A DNA stretch of 64,000 nt, taken from positions 67,024,892 through 67,088,891 of the forward strand of contig NC_091119.1 of NCBI RefSeq assembly GCF_040183065.1, read 5' to 3'. This document shows positions 1 through 11,469 of this stretch, piece after piece. A program made the translations under genes and the position numbers. Within the stretch, counting starts at the first letter, position 1; each line of letters begins with the position of its first letter. This DNA is from Periplaneta americana (taxonomy: Eukaryota; Arthropoda; Insecta; Blattodea; Blattidae). The notes under the pieces are model-generated. The model was not told the DNA's origin, did not search any database, and saw only the letters and a list, made by a program, of their open reading frames with translations.

Positions 1-43
1 TATTATTTGGGTGCGCTTAAAACATTAAGTTCGAAAACGAAAT

Positions 44-250
44 GTGACTCCATCACGTAGTGACAGTGTATGCAGAACTATACGAGAATGTGTTGAACTT
101 ATAAATTCGGAATTGTGGACAGAGTGTGTTAACAGGACAAGAGAAATAGAACGCCAATATATTGTTCGCGATTCTGAAAACGACAGAGACTCGTTCATTA
201 TAAGCGTAGGTGACCGTGACAGTGAAGGAATCAGTTCAGATGAGAGCTAG
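44..250 (+). pseudogene. C-terminal tail of a Tc1/mariner-type transposase (fragment)
   Basis: Short frame ending at a stop. The pattern of an ELW-x-ECV helix, an acidic spacer, then SFIISVGDRDSEG and a Ser/Asp/Glu-rich end resembles the tail of one arthropod Tc-like transposase family. The minus-strand fragment at 54,935-55,150 has the same layout ([13 protein letters not shown], then a region ending [10 protein letters not shown]). No catalytic part is present, and the window edge cuts any upstream part. Identification is by pattern only. Confidence 0.35.
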
Positions 251-314
251 GATGTCAGGTAATTAACAACTGTAATTTACATATTTATTTAATTAATGTA
301 GTTAGATAGCATGG

Positions 315-318
<4 letters not shown>

Positions 319-394
<76 letters not shown>
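319..394. repeat. (ATT)n microsatellite
   Basis: About 25 uninterrupted ATT units. Confidence 0.97.
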
Positions 395-397
<3 letters not shown>

Positions 398-490
398 TAG
401 TTATAAAGTAGTCGTGTTTCTCGTTTGTACGCCCTGCAATTTGAAAAAGACGCGACAACATCGCTTTAGAACAGTATGCAATCGACATGT

Positions 491-1918
491 CTGTTATTGT
501 TGTTAACCTTTTCTTTGATCTGCCGGTCGTTACTCTGGCTCGCGCGGCGATAACTGGTGTGTCGCGTAGCCCTATGGAGTGTGTCGCGAAATTTTGGAAT
601 TGAAAAATAAATTTTATACCATCCAAAAAATCTCTTTGCAACGCATTTTTTATTTACAACGAAGTCTTTGATATGGCATATTTTATTTTGAGACAGACTT
701 TACCAATGAAATGTGAACAATAATTCGAATGAAAGTGAACACCTGCAACAATGCTTAGTAATTCGTTTCCTCTACCATCTTAGTAATATAAATAAGAGTT
801 TAGAATCGTCAGAACATATTTAGTATGGACGGGTGATAGTGCGACTATTTTATCAAAAGAGGTTTATTTGGATTTGATAATATACCGGTACAAATTTTTA
901 ATTCGCAAAAGACAATCTGAATCAAGTTCTGGGTTAGATGACAGCAGTGGTAATTCAAATAACGTGAGGGAAAATTCTCTTCAGGGTTCACAAAAATGTA
1001 CTACGTTTCGTAAATATAGTGATGAATTCTTGCAATATGGTTTTATATGGCGTGGAGATGAATATACACAAACTCCAGAGTGTCTTATATGCGGAAATGG
1101 TTTGTCAAATCCGTCGATGGTGCCGAATAAACTAAAAAGATATTTAAAACTGTTGTTTTCAACTTCATACTTACGTGATTCAGCATTTTCTACCATGAAA
1201 ATAGTGAAGTCTACACAAAGGAATAGACTGCTGCATCTTTAAGATTATTTACGTGTTGGCCTGTCAACCATAAGGCCGAGCCACATATAGAGAAACTTTG
1301 TGTAACCCACCAAGCTCAGACTTCACATTACTTTAAATAGCCTATGTGAGTTTTCAAAAACGATTATAAAAAATCTTTTATTGGCCATCTAGTATAGATA
1401 GGTTGGGATTTTTGACACATACCTTTGTTTTTTTTTTCTAATGCCACTCAAGTTACCGGTACTGTTTATTTCTTATAATTTTTTATTGCGTGTTAACGTC
1501 AACCTATCTATAACACTGGACGTTCGACACCACATAGAAGTTATCAGTACTTTTTTTCTGATGGAACGAGCTGGAACGGCGTTCCGGCACCTTTTTGTTG
1601 CATTTTTAATAGTGCAACCGAAATATGTGTGAATAACTATGTTTTTAATATAATTTTTCTTTCAATTCTGCTTAGACGTTGAAAGTCTTAGTTGAACGGA
1701 AAGGAGGCTACACATGATAAAATTCCCATGCTGTGAACATTAATCCCCCGTCCGCTATAAAATATTCTACACAGAGTTCCACCACCTTTTTCTCCAGAGG
1801 AAAAGCACTGGTTGTATTATTATATCATTATTAATAAAAACAAATAAATGTGTCGCGATTTCGTGAGCATTTAGTAAAGTGTGTCGTCAGTCAAAAAAAG
1901 GTTAGGAACCACTGGCTT
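491..1918 (+). mobile_element. Deletion derivative of a hAT (SCAND3/ZBED-like) transposon
   Basis: The right end, read on the minus strand, is CAGTGGTTCCTAACCTTTTT, the usual hAT terminus. A weaker related stretch (TGTTAACCTTTTCTTTGA) near 498 may be the left end. Both ends are followed inward by copies of a GTGTCGCG motif. The interior holds the shortened transposase frame at 868-1,242. The left boundary is uncertain and no 8-bp duplication was confirmed. Confidence 0.5.
868..1242 (+). pseudogene. Internally deleted hAT transposase (N- and C-termini fused)
   Basis: 124 codons, against roughly 600 for an intact protein of this group. The N-terminal half keeps RKYSDEFLQYGFIW followed by a Cys-x2-Cys pair (PECLICGNGLSNPSMVPNKL), which matches the start of SCAND3/ZBED-type hAT transposases. 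Immediately after comes YLRDSAFSTMKIVKSTQRN, which matches the C-terminal dimerisation end (usual form: YLCETGFSA, then KTKxRNRL). The whole catalytic core is missing, yet the frame is open across the junction. No good ATG precedes it in frame. Probably a relic of abortive gap repair, though a small DNA-binding protein cannot be excluded. Confidence 0.6.
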
Positions 1919-2288
1919 AAGGAATACAAAACCACAAAAATAATATTTCTGTCTCGTCTCGTTACTGAGAAATAGTGTTTAAAAATATATATACATCAAT
2001 TTGTGACAGTCTGTATATTACATTTGTATTTACATATGCAATTTCAGTTCATATTTAAAAGCTAAAACTAAAATTTAATTTCGCTACAGATTTATTAAGG
2101 ATGCTTACTTCACAACATCATGCAAAAATATGAGTAGAACAAGTTTTTAGGCCTAAATTATGCAAAACATTTTAGATGGTCCGTCAAAATTAAATATGAA
2201 ACTTACGGTGTCTGTGACATTCAAAAAGCTGGGAGCCATTGGTCTAGCGCAGAACTGCTATGAGATGGAGACAGGAGTTCATTATTAT

Positions 2289-2995
2289 TAGGGCTAGGAT
2301 TTTGATGAAAGTGCATCTTTTTTCTAGTAAGCCAGAAACATAGCTGCTTTTGTATTTATATGTTATGTGATAAACTGAGTGTTCTAAGACATATTTGTTA
2401 GGGTATTTTTTTGCATTTTCTGCCTGTTTCAACTCATAAGAGCATCTTTTGTTTTATTCGGTCATTTTTTAGGCATTTTCATATAATTTTGGCCATAAAT
2501 CCCCATGATTAATGTAAAATAATGTTTATTCCCTTTGATATTTTCTTTACATATTTTTTCCATTAATACCCATTATTTTGTATAATATTTTAATCCTTTT
2601 TCTACACAATTATTGCCATTTTAACGTAGTGGATCAGTCCAACCACCCCTTCAATATAGACTCCTCTATATCTGCTAATTCCGGATAAGAATGGCCTTGT
2701 GGTAGACTACATGAAAACTAAAAGTAAAGTAAATCCATGGCACTACAGCCCATGAAGGGCCAAGACCGAACAGCTGACTTCTGACCTCATGTCCACATGC
2801 CAAAGCAGAAGTGAACGAACACACATGGAAACTACATCAGGTAAAATAATTAATTGTAGTACAAAACCTCTTTTTCTACTAAGCCAATTATGTAAGATCA
2901 ATTTTTAGGGCATTTTTTAAACATTTTTAGGTCATAAATGTATTGTTTTTAGGACATTTTTTCATGATTTATAAGTCATCAAAATCCTAGCCCTA
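2289..2995. mobile_element. hAT-like MITE with a nested SINE-like insert
   Basis: Terminal inverted repeats of about 20 bp (TAGGGCTAGGATTTTGATGA at the left, its complement at the right). Short sub-terminal repeats of the type TTTTTAGGCATTTT and GGTCATAAAT recur inside. Flanks ATTATTAT and ATTATATT could be a decayed 8-bp duplication, but lie in low-complexity DNA. No coding capacity. At 2,715-2,830 it holds a stretch containing GGCACTACAGCCCATGAAGG, probably an older SINE fragment. Confidence 0.7.
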
Positions 2996-2999
2996 ATTA

Positions 3000-3830
3000 T
3001 ATTATTATTATATAAGTTGAATGCGTAAGCTCATACCTTTACTGTTGAGCGGGTGGGGGAGAGGGCGAGGACGGTTGGTCGTCTCCTTGCTTTCCTCCTT
3101 GGCCCTGTTCGGGATTGACTGGAGTTTCTTCTGAATATACTCTCTTCCACCCCCCTCCATCGGTAAACCGACTAGTGTGGATGTTGTGGTCCCTCTATGT
3201 ACCTTGGTTGTGGTCAGGAAAAATAATCCTTAGCACTGGAGTTTCTTCTACTCTCAAATTTCCGCCCTGATCAGTATGGGTGTTGTGGTCAGGAGGAATA
3301 ATCTCTGGCTCTGACTGTGGCTCTGGTGGTCTTGGCTTATATTTGGTGTAATCCGTTACGTTTATCACTTCTTCTGAAGGAGAACTGAGATCCTCTTCCT
3401 AAAGTCGTTTGTGCTTATGCCTATCCTTTAATAAAACATCTTTTAGATTGGCCTTCTGAGGTAGCTACATTTTCTTCGTTGCCGCTGATGATTTATGCAC
3501 GACGTATCCTGTATCAAGAGGGATATATATAACCCTCTTGTCCTGTACCTACTAAACTCGCTACTCCGATAGTTTTTATGACATTTGTTAAGAGTCTATC
3601 AGGATTAACGTACTCACTTATTCTCCGGTTTTCAGTTAAATGTTTAAACACAATTCTAAAGCGACCGAACATCTTGACTTGTATTCAGGAGGCATATAAC
3701 ACAGCAATGGTATTGCTATTGTTGTCATGCATCGTCTTCTACAATGGCACCAACTTTTGGAAAACACTGGGTGAACTCAAACATTTGAGGTATAAGTTAA
3801 ATAAATGTCATAAGTATAATGATTTGTGCC
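3000..3830. other. No recognised gene; possible decayed coding sequence on the minus strand
   Basis: The minus strand between about 3,640 and 3,250 reads as protein-like for short runs broken by stops. I could not assign it to a family. Around 3,110-3,300 there are two imperfect copies of a segment with GGAGTTTCTTCT and GTTGTGGTCAGGA. Confidence 0.3.
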
Positions 3831-3833
3831 ACT

Positions 3834-3835
<2 letters not shown>

Positions 3836-3893
<58 letters not shown>
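3836..3893. repeat. (TC)n microsatellite
   Basis: About 28 TC units. Confidence 0.97.
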
Positions 3894-3897
<4 letters not shown>

Positions 3898-4153
3898 GAG
3901 AATGAATTTGCAGATCTCGGTTGTTGTTTCGAAGTATCGTTCATATAGATACAAACCCTTCCTCTTTTTTTATAATAATTATAATTATTAGTGTTGATAT
4001 AGGCCTATTTTTTCCTGTGCTGTAGGCATGATAAAACTTGAATGTTATGAATCCAGAGCCAGATGTAGGTATAGTGCCGCCCCTAGGCAGTGCTCAAATT
4101 TGCAGCCCCCCTCCCAACTCCCACAAACAGTTTATGAGCAGCTATTATTCAGG

Positions 4154-5196
4154 CAGGGTTGTCAGATGTCCCGATTTGGCGGGACATGTCCCGATTTTCA
4201 TACAAAAGTCCCGAGTCTCACTCCGATTCGAGACGGGATGCAAAAAGTCCCTCCTTTATAGAATTAACATCACTTGAGTAATTTGATCGTTACGTAGTAA
4301 CTATTTTCTTCTAGGCCTAAATAATTACGTTAAATTTGAATTAATTTTCTTAACAATGAGAGTTTGCACATTGGAAAAAAAACGAACATTTCGGCAAGTG
4401 TAAGGTTTGTAGCAGCGAATTCAGTGGTGAATATGATTTTTATTCTTATTTTAGTAGGTTATTTTACGACGCTTTATCAACATCTTTAGTTATTTTGCGT
4501 CTGAATGAGATGAAGGTGATAATGCCGGTGAAATGAGTCCGGGATCCAGCACCGAAAGTTATCCAGCAGTGAATATGATATTTATAAACATTTAAAAAGA
4601 TACGTTCATCAGAAATGCATGGGCACAGAGAATGGACAGAAGCTTGTTGAAAATGCTAAAGTTCGGTGATAAATATGTTGGAAGCTCTAAAAATGTATAG
4701 GCCTACTCTAAGTTACATGATGGGTTTGGAGCAGTAATATGCTAAGGCACAAACTAAATATGAATTTAGGTAAAAATAAATTTTGTCATTTTTATCAATT
4801 AATAAACATTGAAATTGAAATATTTTGTCGCATGTGATGAAAGACAGAGGTATGATTAAGTCACGTAAGTTAATAATTTGGCATAGGCCTAACATATTAT
4901 TGCCACAAGCCCTTCAGAAAGACGCCAGAGAAACGTGATGTAACTTACAGCCAAATAAATATGTTTTGTACTTCGATAGCTGTATCTATAATATGTTTTT
5001 TTATATTCAAATTGCAATTTTGAGATTCATGTTACTTTCTTCAGCTGCGGGATAATTTTTTTTTATTTTTATTTATTTATTTTGTCTAGTCATGAAAATG
5101 TCAACTCTGTCCAAATTCATGTCACTCTTTCTTTATATACGGTATACGGTAAAAAAGAATGTCCCTACTTGATAGATCTAAAATATGGCAACCCTG
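4154..5196. mobile_element. hAT MITE with 8-bp target-site duplication
   Basis: Begins CAGGGTTGTCAGATGTCCC and ends GGCAACCCTG. It is flanked on both sides by a perfect 8-bp duplication, TATTCAGG (4,146-4,153 and 5,197-5,204), diagnostic of hAT-type integration. 1,043 bp without a transposase frame. It contains the 3' tail of a SINE (4,447-4,556), which therefore either pre-dates its mobility or inserted later. Confidence 0.88.
4447..4556 (-). repeat. SINE family A, 3' part only
   Basis: Complement of the shared SINE tail (GACGCTTTATCAACATC) plus the ATAATGCCGGTGAAATGAGT segment. The tRNA-like head is absent. Confidence 0.8.
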
Positions 5197-5204
5197 TATT
5201 CAGG

Positions 5205-6825
5205 TCAAGTTTAGTTTAAATTAGTTTCAAATGAAATGTTACAATTCAGAAAACAAATTAATGGAATCAAAATAAATGCATCTTACTTGTGAATTACAAA
5301 GATTCCCTTCTCTGTTTCTTCACAGAGAAAGCCTTGATGATGTCATCAAAGTCGATCTGACAAAGGACATCAGACTCGATCCAAAGAAATATATTCAAAC
5401 TTATTCAATGTTGAAAAAAAATTGATTTGTGAAAGACAGGCTGTGGTTTATTTTTAAGCATTGATTTTATTAGTGTTATAATTATTACGAGTATTCCTTA
5501 CTTAGACAGAAAGTATAAAGTAAATTGAAAAATAACTCCAACTCTTTGCAGAATAAACTTTTCATATCAAATTATATATGGTAATGCACATGCTTTAAAG
5601 TGATTAAATAGTATTGTTGACGATATAGTTGTATTGGAAATGTAAATGAGAGTTGTGGTTACTACCCATAGTGATAAATAGCTAATAAACACATCCAATT
5701 TGATTTTCAACAATGCATTCTTGTTTATACAAGCAGATAAATTTACTGTCCGTTACTCAGGAGAAGACGAGGGGCAAGAATGTGACCTTCTTGACTATCG
5801 CTGTTTATTATAAACATCGCTCAGATAAGCATCCCAGTATCCAGGTTATTACAGGAAACATGAGTAACAATGCGTATGGAAATTAAAGCTAAGTTGAACA
5901 GAAGGAGACCTAATGTTTCCGCTTACTACATTACAAAATATTGACGTGTTGTCGTACGTGATCTGTTCACATACCTTCCCCCTCAGTCCGCTCTCGTCTT
6001 CTCCTGAGTCACCGACAGTAAGCAGTTTCATAGTTAATAACGTGGCACAGGCTAACTGCACACTTTCTTTTTACTCTTGCCGCGACAATGCGATAACAAA
6101 ACAATATTCGACTTCCACAAGGTGATCAAGAACAAACTTCAGAAAAAATTTACCAACAAGTATTTTGAAGCAAATTCCACTGTAAAAAAAGAAAGAGAGA
6201 GAAAATGCCGCCCCCCCCCCTGCTCTGCTCTAGGCAACTGCCTAGGTTGCCTAGGCCTAAATCCTGCACAGACTTTAACGTGTAACGGCTTAGATTCCAA
6301 AAGTAGGCCTACAAATTAATGAACAGTTTGTTACCTCGCGAAGCTCACTTGTTAATTCAGTGGATATTGATTTACGATACTTTTTTGATCTCCTGTACAC
6401 TCAAAATAGAACATTGAAAGTGATTTTCTTTAAGATTATTATAATTATTTCAATTAATAATAATCTACAAATACCGCGCCTTTCTGCAGAGTTTATGAAG
6501 GAAATATACTACTTGTTGCAAAATTAAAAGGTCTGCCACCTTCTGATTTGTCTCTTTTATTTATATTAAAATAAGTTGGCAAAAGATATGTCGGAAAATT
6601 TCGAATTTCAAAGTTTCTTTTGAAAAAATGTCAAATTCAAATTTAAATTCGTCATCTCGAGGACATTATCTATTAAAATACTGCTGTCTTAATTTCCAGT
6701 ATTAATTTCAAGTATTTTAAAATTAAACTCAAAAGTTTAAAATTTCTCTCCTCGAAAATTATATATAAAAAAGCACGTATCATGTTTTTCCATGCTAGTC
6801 TAGAAATATTTAAATGGATGAATAC
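5205..6825. other. No gene seen
   Basis: AT-rich sequence with scattered stops in all frames. Stretches near 4,045-4,130 and 6,205-6,270 share GCCGCCCC and CTAGGCA motifs in inverted order and might be the ends of an older, larger element around the MITE at 4,154-5,196. That pairing is weak. Confidence 0.4.
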
Positions 6826-6827
6826 GG

Positions 6828-7025
6828 TAGCCCTAAAATATAAATGGATGAATAAATATATAAATGGATAAATAAATATATAAATGGATAAATAAATATT
6901 AAATGGATGAATAAAATATAAATAAATGTATAAGTGTATAAAATATGAATGAATAGATATATAAAGGAATGAATAGCTATATAAATTAGTGAATAAATGA
7001 TTGAATTAATATGGAAATAAATTAA
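6828..7025. repeat. AT-rich minisatellite
   Basis: Imperfect tandem units of about 20 bp built on ATATAAATGGATGAATAAAT, degenerating toward the right. Confidence 0.85.
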
Positions 7026-7089
7026 CGAATTATGATTTTCCCTGGGACCGTTTACAGAAAAAAGCACAATTGCATAGAAAGATTTATTG

Positions 7090-7320
7090 AAACAGATACA
7101 GCAATTGTTGCGCTATTTGTCAACATATCCCCCACTGTAATTGAGGCATTTGTCATACAATGGGATCAATTTTTGTATCCATGTGTCGTAGAAGTCAGCC
7201 ACCTGGGATCGGAACCAGCGTTTGACTGTCGTCTGCACCTCTTTCGATCCCATGATATGACAGTGTCTCAATTCCGGTGGGGAATATGTTGAAAAATAGC
7301 TCAACAATTGCTGTGTCTGT
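7090..7320 (-). pseudogene. Mariner-type transposase, C-terminal fragment
   Basis: The minus-strand frame 7,307-7,113 ends in EVQTTVKRWFRSQ, then DKCLN and YVDK before the stop. This is the usual C-terminus of arthropod mariner transposases (xVKxWLRxQ ... WDKCLNxxGDYVEK). The catalytic domain is absent. Confidence 0.7.
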
Positions 7321-7435
7321 TCCTATAAATGTGTATACTTTTAGGGTATGAACGAATCGTCGTTCAAAAGAATTTTAACGAATCGGTATGATACCACAGT
7401 CTACTTCGTAATAATAATATCTAGTTATATAGCCA

Positions 7436-7760
7436 CAAAGCTTGAGTTGTTGAGGGTACTAGGAACAATAAACTGTGCCGGTACTATTTCGCATTGTCTG
7501 TGATGAGGCGATAGTAGCGATCCTAGTGGTTAGCAACTATCTATGGATGCATATTCCCTACGTATAGAGCTTCGTGATTGTATATACTAGATGTAGTCAC
7601 GAAGCTCAATACGTAGGGAATATGCATCCAATGGCAGTTGAACTTCAGTTGCTATCGCATAGTATACTGTTCCTAGTGCTCTCAGTTGCTATAACCGCTT
7701 GGAGCATTGTATCGCGAGAAACGCAAAAAATCACCTCAAGCTTCGTGACTGTATGTACTA
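7436..7760. mobile_element. Foldback (hairpin) element
   Basis: Long imperfect palindrome centred near 7,585. The inner arms TGGATGCATATTCCCTACGT (about 7,545) and its complement (about 7,610-7,630) match almost perfectly. Outer arms share GGTACTAGGAACA and GTTGCTATCG-like stretches. No reading frame. Confidence 0.7.
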
Positions 7761-8248
7761 GACCGTGATAATACCGTAACCAACAATACGAGTCGATTCT
7801 ATTTACTTGTTTGAGATAACCTGTCAGCGGTAATTTCCGAACCGTGCCGAATGTTCCCGAGCGAGCAGAGAGAAAGAATTTGCAGTAGGCTATGTTATTT
7901 GAACAAGGTTGGGTGAAATAGCTGATAATAAACAAAGATTTCTAACCCTTATGAAACAAATGCTGTATAAATGATTAAAGAAAGGGTTAAGAGTGGAATC
8001 AAAATACTGCATTTGTTAAGCGTGAAAAATAATGAACACTTAGGCCTACCTGAAATTTGCAAAGTTAAAATACAGAGATGTAATGCAAAAAATATACTTG
8101 GTAGTAAGGTTGAGTTGATAAATAAAAATTAGGAAACACTATCTTGGATAATTTTGTGGACTAATGGAGGTCATGATGAATAGTTCTAACCAATGAGAAA
8201 GTTGGAATCGCAAACTGGGAAGAATCGTGAACGAATCATTAGAATGGA

Positions 8249-8505
8249 ATCCACACCTGTGGAGTAACGGTCAGTGCGTCTGGCCGCGAAACCAGGTGGC
8301 CCGGGTTCGAATCCCGGTCGGGGCAAGTTACCTGGTTGAGGTTTTTTCCGGGGTTTTCCTTCAACCCAATACGAGCAAATGCTGGGTAACTTTCGGTGCT
8401 GGACCCCGGACTCATTTCACCGGCATTATCACCTTCACTTCATTCAGACGCTAAATAATCTAGATGTTGATACAGCGTCGTAAAATAACCCAATTAAATT
8501 TAAAA
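8249..8505 (+). repeat. SINE family A, full length with target-site duplication
   Basis: tRNA-like head with an A-box-like GTGGAGTAACGGTCAGTGCG and B box GGTTCGAATCCC, then a body with GTTACCTGGTTGAGG, GCTGGACCCCGGACTCATTT and ACCGGCATTATC, and the tail GATACAGCGTCGTAAAATAA. An 11-bp direct repeat ATTAGAATGGA (8,238-8,248 and 8,506-8,516) marks LINE-style integration. Best-preserved family A copy in the window. Confidence 0.92.
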
Positions 8506-8712
8506 ATTAGAATGGATTCGTAATATATGATTGAATCGTTGGAATCGACTTCTGAAAAGAAATCGTGTTGCCCAACTCTAGTATTCATTCGCGCTGTTAA
8601 AACGGGCACAGAATGCTACACAAAACATAGACTGCTATGTGCAACCCAATTTTATATGCTGTAGACAACAGTTCCCAGGTAACTGCACGTTGCACATAAT
8701 GTAGGGCTACTC

Positions 8713-9460
8713 AGCGAATAGGGATTATAAAGAATGGACACTGAGCGAATTTTCCTGTGTTTTGTTTCTCTGTGCGTAGCGTTTAGTTCCACTTTCAAGC
8801 CCTAGAGGTTAGTGTAATCGAGCAAACGCTAAGATAATAATTGAGAATAGAATTGAGACACAGGATCCAAACATCGCCTACGTTATTGTATAATCCAGTA
8901 ACGCTTTGCTTCAAATAAATTCAAGTTAACAGCTTTTCCTTATTTCTCAGTGACAAACTAGTTGTAATAATAATATTTTATATTTCAGATATCATAAATT
9001 ATATTATAAAATAATATAATAAATTATAAAATTAAGTATCGAATTCGTTTAATATTTGTATATTATATAATATAATATAGGTATATGGTTTTACTTCTCG
9101 TAAGAGTTTTGTTTTTTCCATTTTCAGCGCTATCAAATCATTACATATTTTAATTGTTGTTGGGGTCAACGTCTCAACTCTCATTATAAAGGAACTCTAA
9201 GAGTCTAGACATTACAGTTAATGACGGATTTATTATTTTATGGATCCAATTTATTTTATTTGAGTACATAATGTGCCTAGATGTATTAATTATATGTGTT
9301 ATATTTCCGCTGTGTCGACTACTAGCTGGTGTGATGTCAGCGCCAACTCTAGGGAGAAAGCAGAATCTCACGCTTAGTTGGCTTGAAGGTCATTGAAATC
9401 AGCCCGGCTACATCAAAGGTACCGACGCGAAGTGTCCATTCTTTATAATCCCTATTCCCT
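8713..9460. mobile_element. MULE-like MITE with 9-bp target-site duplication
   Basis: 30-bp terminal inverted repeats, AG(C/G)GAATAGGGATTATAAA at both ends, flanked by a perfect 9-bp direct repeat GGGCTACTC (8,704-8,712 and 9,461-9,469). Nine-base duplications are the hallmark of Mutator-like elements. 748 bp, non-coding. A second, longer copy lies in inverted orientation at about 15,975-17,580. Confidence 0.85.
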
Positions 9461-9469
9461 GGGCTACTC

Positions 9470-10266
9470 ATCTTTGGTTCTGGAAGTAGCACAAAGTCAT
9501 ATCGCGTTGAATTTTACCGCAAGCATACGCAGACAGGCTTATTCGTGGCTCACGAGGCTTATTATGTTGCCATGCATCAAATAACTTGGAATTTTTCACG
9601 AGTATTTCATCCCTAGAACTACTATGAAATAGTAGATAAATTAATTAAAGGAATATACTACTTCTTTATTAAACTTCAAACAGCTACATTTTAAAAAGTT
9701 TTATTACATGCAATGTAATGCAATGTATGATACTGAACGAACCTTATGTATACCAACTCGTTTTTTTTTTTTTTTTTTAATTACGAACGAAAGCTTTTAA
9801 GAACACAATTATCTCTAGAAAATGTCAGATATAGTCTATAATAAAAATGTGTAACTAACCTTTCAGCTCGCGAAAACATTCTCAGGCCTTTGTGTATTTC
9901 TTCAAATACCTCCCATTATCCAACACGCACACAAAAATTAAACCATTGGCATAACACTTCACCGGTCATAATCACGAACTGCACATCTGTGGTCTGTCCA
10001 CAGGCAGTGGGTCTGCCGCTTTCGAAATTGAAACGCTGCAACTACCGTACCATTCAGTAGTGCCAATATTGTCTTTTCTTGTAAAATTATTGTACTTCGA
10101 TGAACTAAATATATCTATGTAAAGCAAAAATAAATTATTGTTATAAGTATATAGCACAGTCAATAATTCAATTTTTATATGCCTTTATTCATTTATTCAT
10201 ATAGATATCGAAAAAAACTTATAGTTTTACTTATGTATCTGAGTTCAGTTGTCTAATATTTCTAAT
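9470..10266. other. No gene seen
   Basis: Only a poly-T run near 9,762 and AT-rich sequence. Confidence 0.5.
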
Positions 10267-10277
10267 TATTTTAAGTT

Positions 10278-10532
10278 AGCCACCTGCGTGGCTCAGTCGG
10301 TTAAGGTGCTTGCCTGCCGGTCGGAAGTTGCGTTAGGGCGCGGATTCGATTCCCGCTTGGGCTGATTACCTGGTTGGGTTTTTTTCCCAAACGGTAATGT
10401 GAATGCAAGGTAATCTATGGCGAATCTTCGGCTTCATCTCGCCAAATATCATCTCGATATCACCAATCTCATCGACGCTAAATAACCTAGTAGTTGATAT
10501 AGCGTCGTTAAATAACCAACTAAAAAAATATA
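10278..10532 (+). repeat. SINE family B, full length with target-site duplication
   Basis: A different tRNA-like head (GTGGCTCAGTCGGTTAAGGT, then GATTCGATTCCC). The body has GATTACCTGGTTGGG and AAGGTAATCTATGGCG, and the tail GACGCTAAATAACCTAGTAG is shared with family A. An 11-bp direct repeat TATTTTAAGTT flanks it (10,267-10,277 and 10,533-10,543). Confidence 0.9.
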
Positions 10533-10875
10533 TATTTTAAGTTGGCCATCTCTTGCCACTCCCTCTACTCCAGTCTATCATCCAATGAGGAACAACTCAA
10601 TGCAAATAAAAACTACATAATGCAGTCAATATTATAAGAAGTGTAACTTAAACACATCATTAACCGATTAATCCAATAAATACACTACTTTCAAATAAAT
10701 ATGTTTCAGCTGGGCATTCATTTATTATTTAGTAGCTTAGAAATAAAATTGTTACATAACTACGTATATTGCGGGGGCAATATTAATAAAACATTAATAA
10801 AAGTAGGATTTCGGAGCGTCAAATCTTAGCAAAGGAGGGAGGGGAATCAGCTGTAGCGTGTAGCATTCAATATGC

Positions 10876-10897
10876 AGACAACAACAACAACAACAAC

Positions 10898-10967
<70 letters not shown>

Positions 10968-10968
10968 T
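10876..10968. repeat. (AAC)n(AAT)n microsatellite
   Basis: AAC units pass into AAT units. Confidence 0.95.
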
Positions 10969-11124
10969 ATTGTATGTATTTTGATATATAATTCATCTTT
11001 AATCAAGAGATATAATTGTGAATGTCTAATTCTATTTATTCGTTCAATCGTTGTGTTCCTGTTTTACACATAAAAAGCTCTAATAGGAACTTTTTGTCGC
11101 GTATTTATCTATTTAGGTGTTTGC

Positions 11125-11345
11125 CGTTGTAGCTATGTATATGCTTCCCAATCGAACGGTCCATGGTTCGATTGCCAGCGTAAGCAATAGAAGAAATTTA
11201 TCTCCGTCGACAGGACTGGATGTCATAAACAGAGAAGCCCACATTTGTGAAATGTCTAATGTGCGATTCAAGTAATCTCCCTCTCCTATCCGTAGTGGTG
11301 TGTAAGTCGGATGAAAGAGGTTAAGCAGAATAAGAAATAAATGTA
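11125..11345 (+). repeat. SINE-like sequence
   Basis: B-box-like GGTTCGATTGCC follows a plausible A-box region (TTGTAGCTATGTATATGCTT). The remainder is non-coding and matches no other copy in the window, so the class is uncertain. Confidence 0.45.
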
Positions 11346-11469
11346 TCTAAGTGAAGGTATTCCCTGAACAGCGATAGGCGACTTCTTTACATGTTTGACC
11401 ACTAAATCACGACAGCAGGCTCTACAGCTAGACTCAAATGTGAATATTAAGCATGCTAGCCTATGTGAA

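Noticed and set aside
6810-7067. Ile/Tyr-rich 85-residue membrane-like frame
   Set aside because: Translation of an AT-rich minisatellite.
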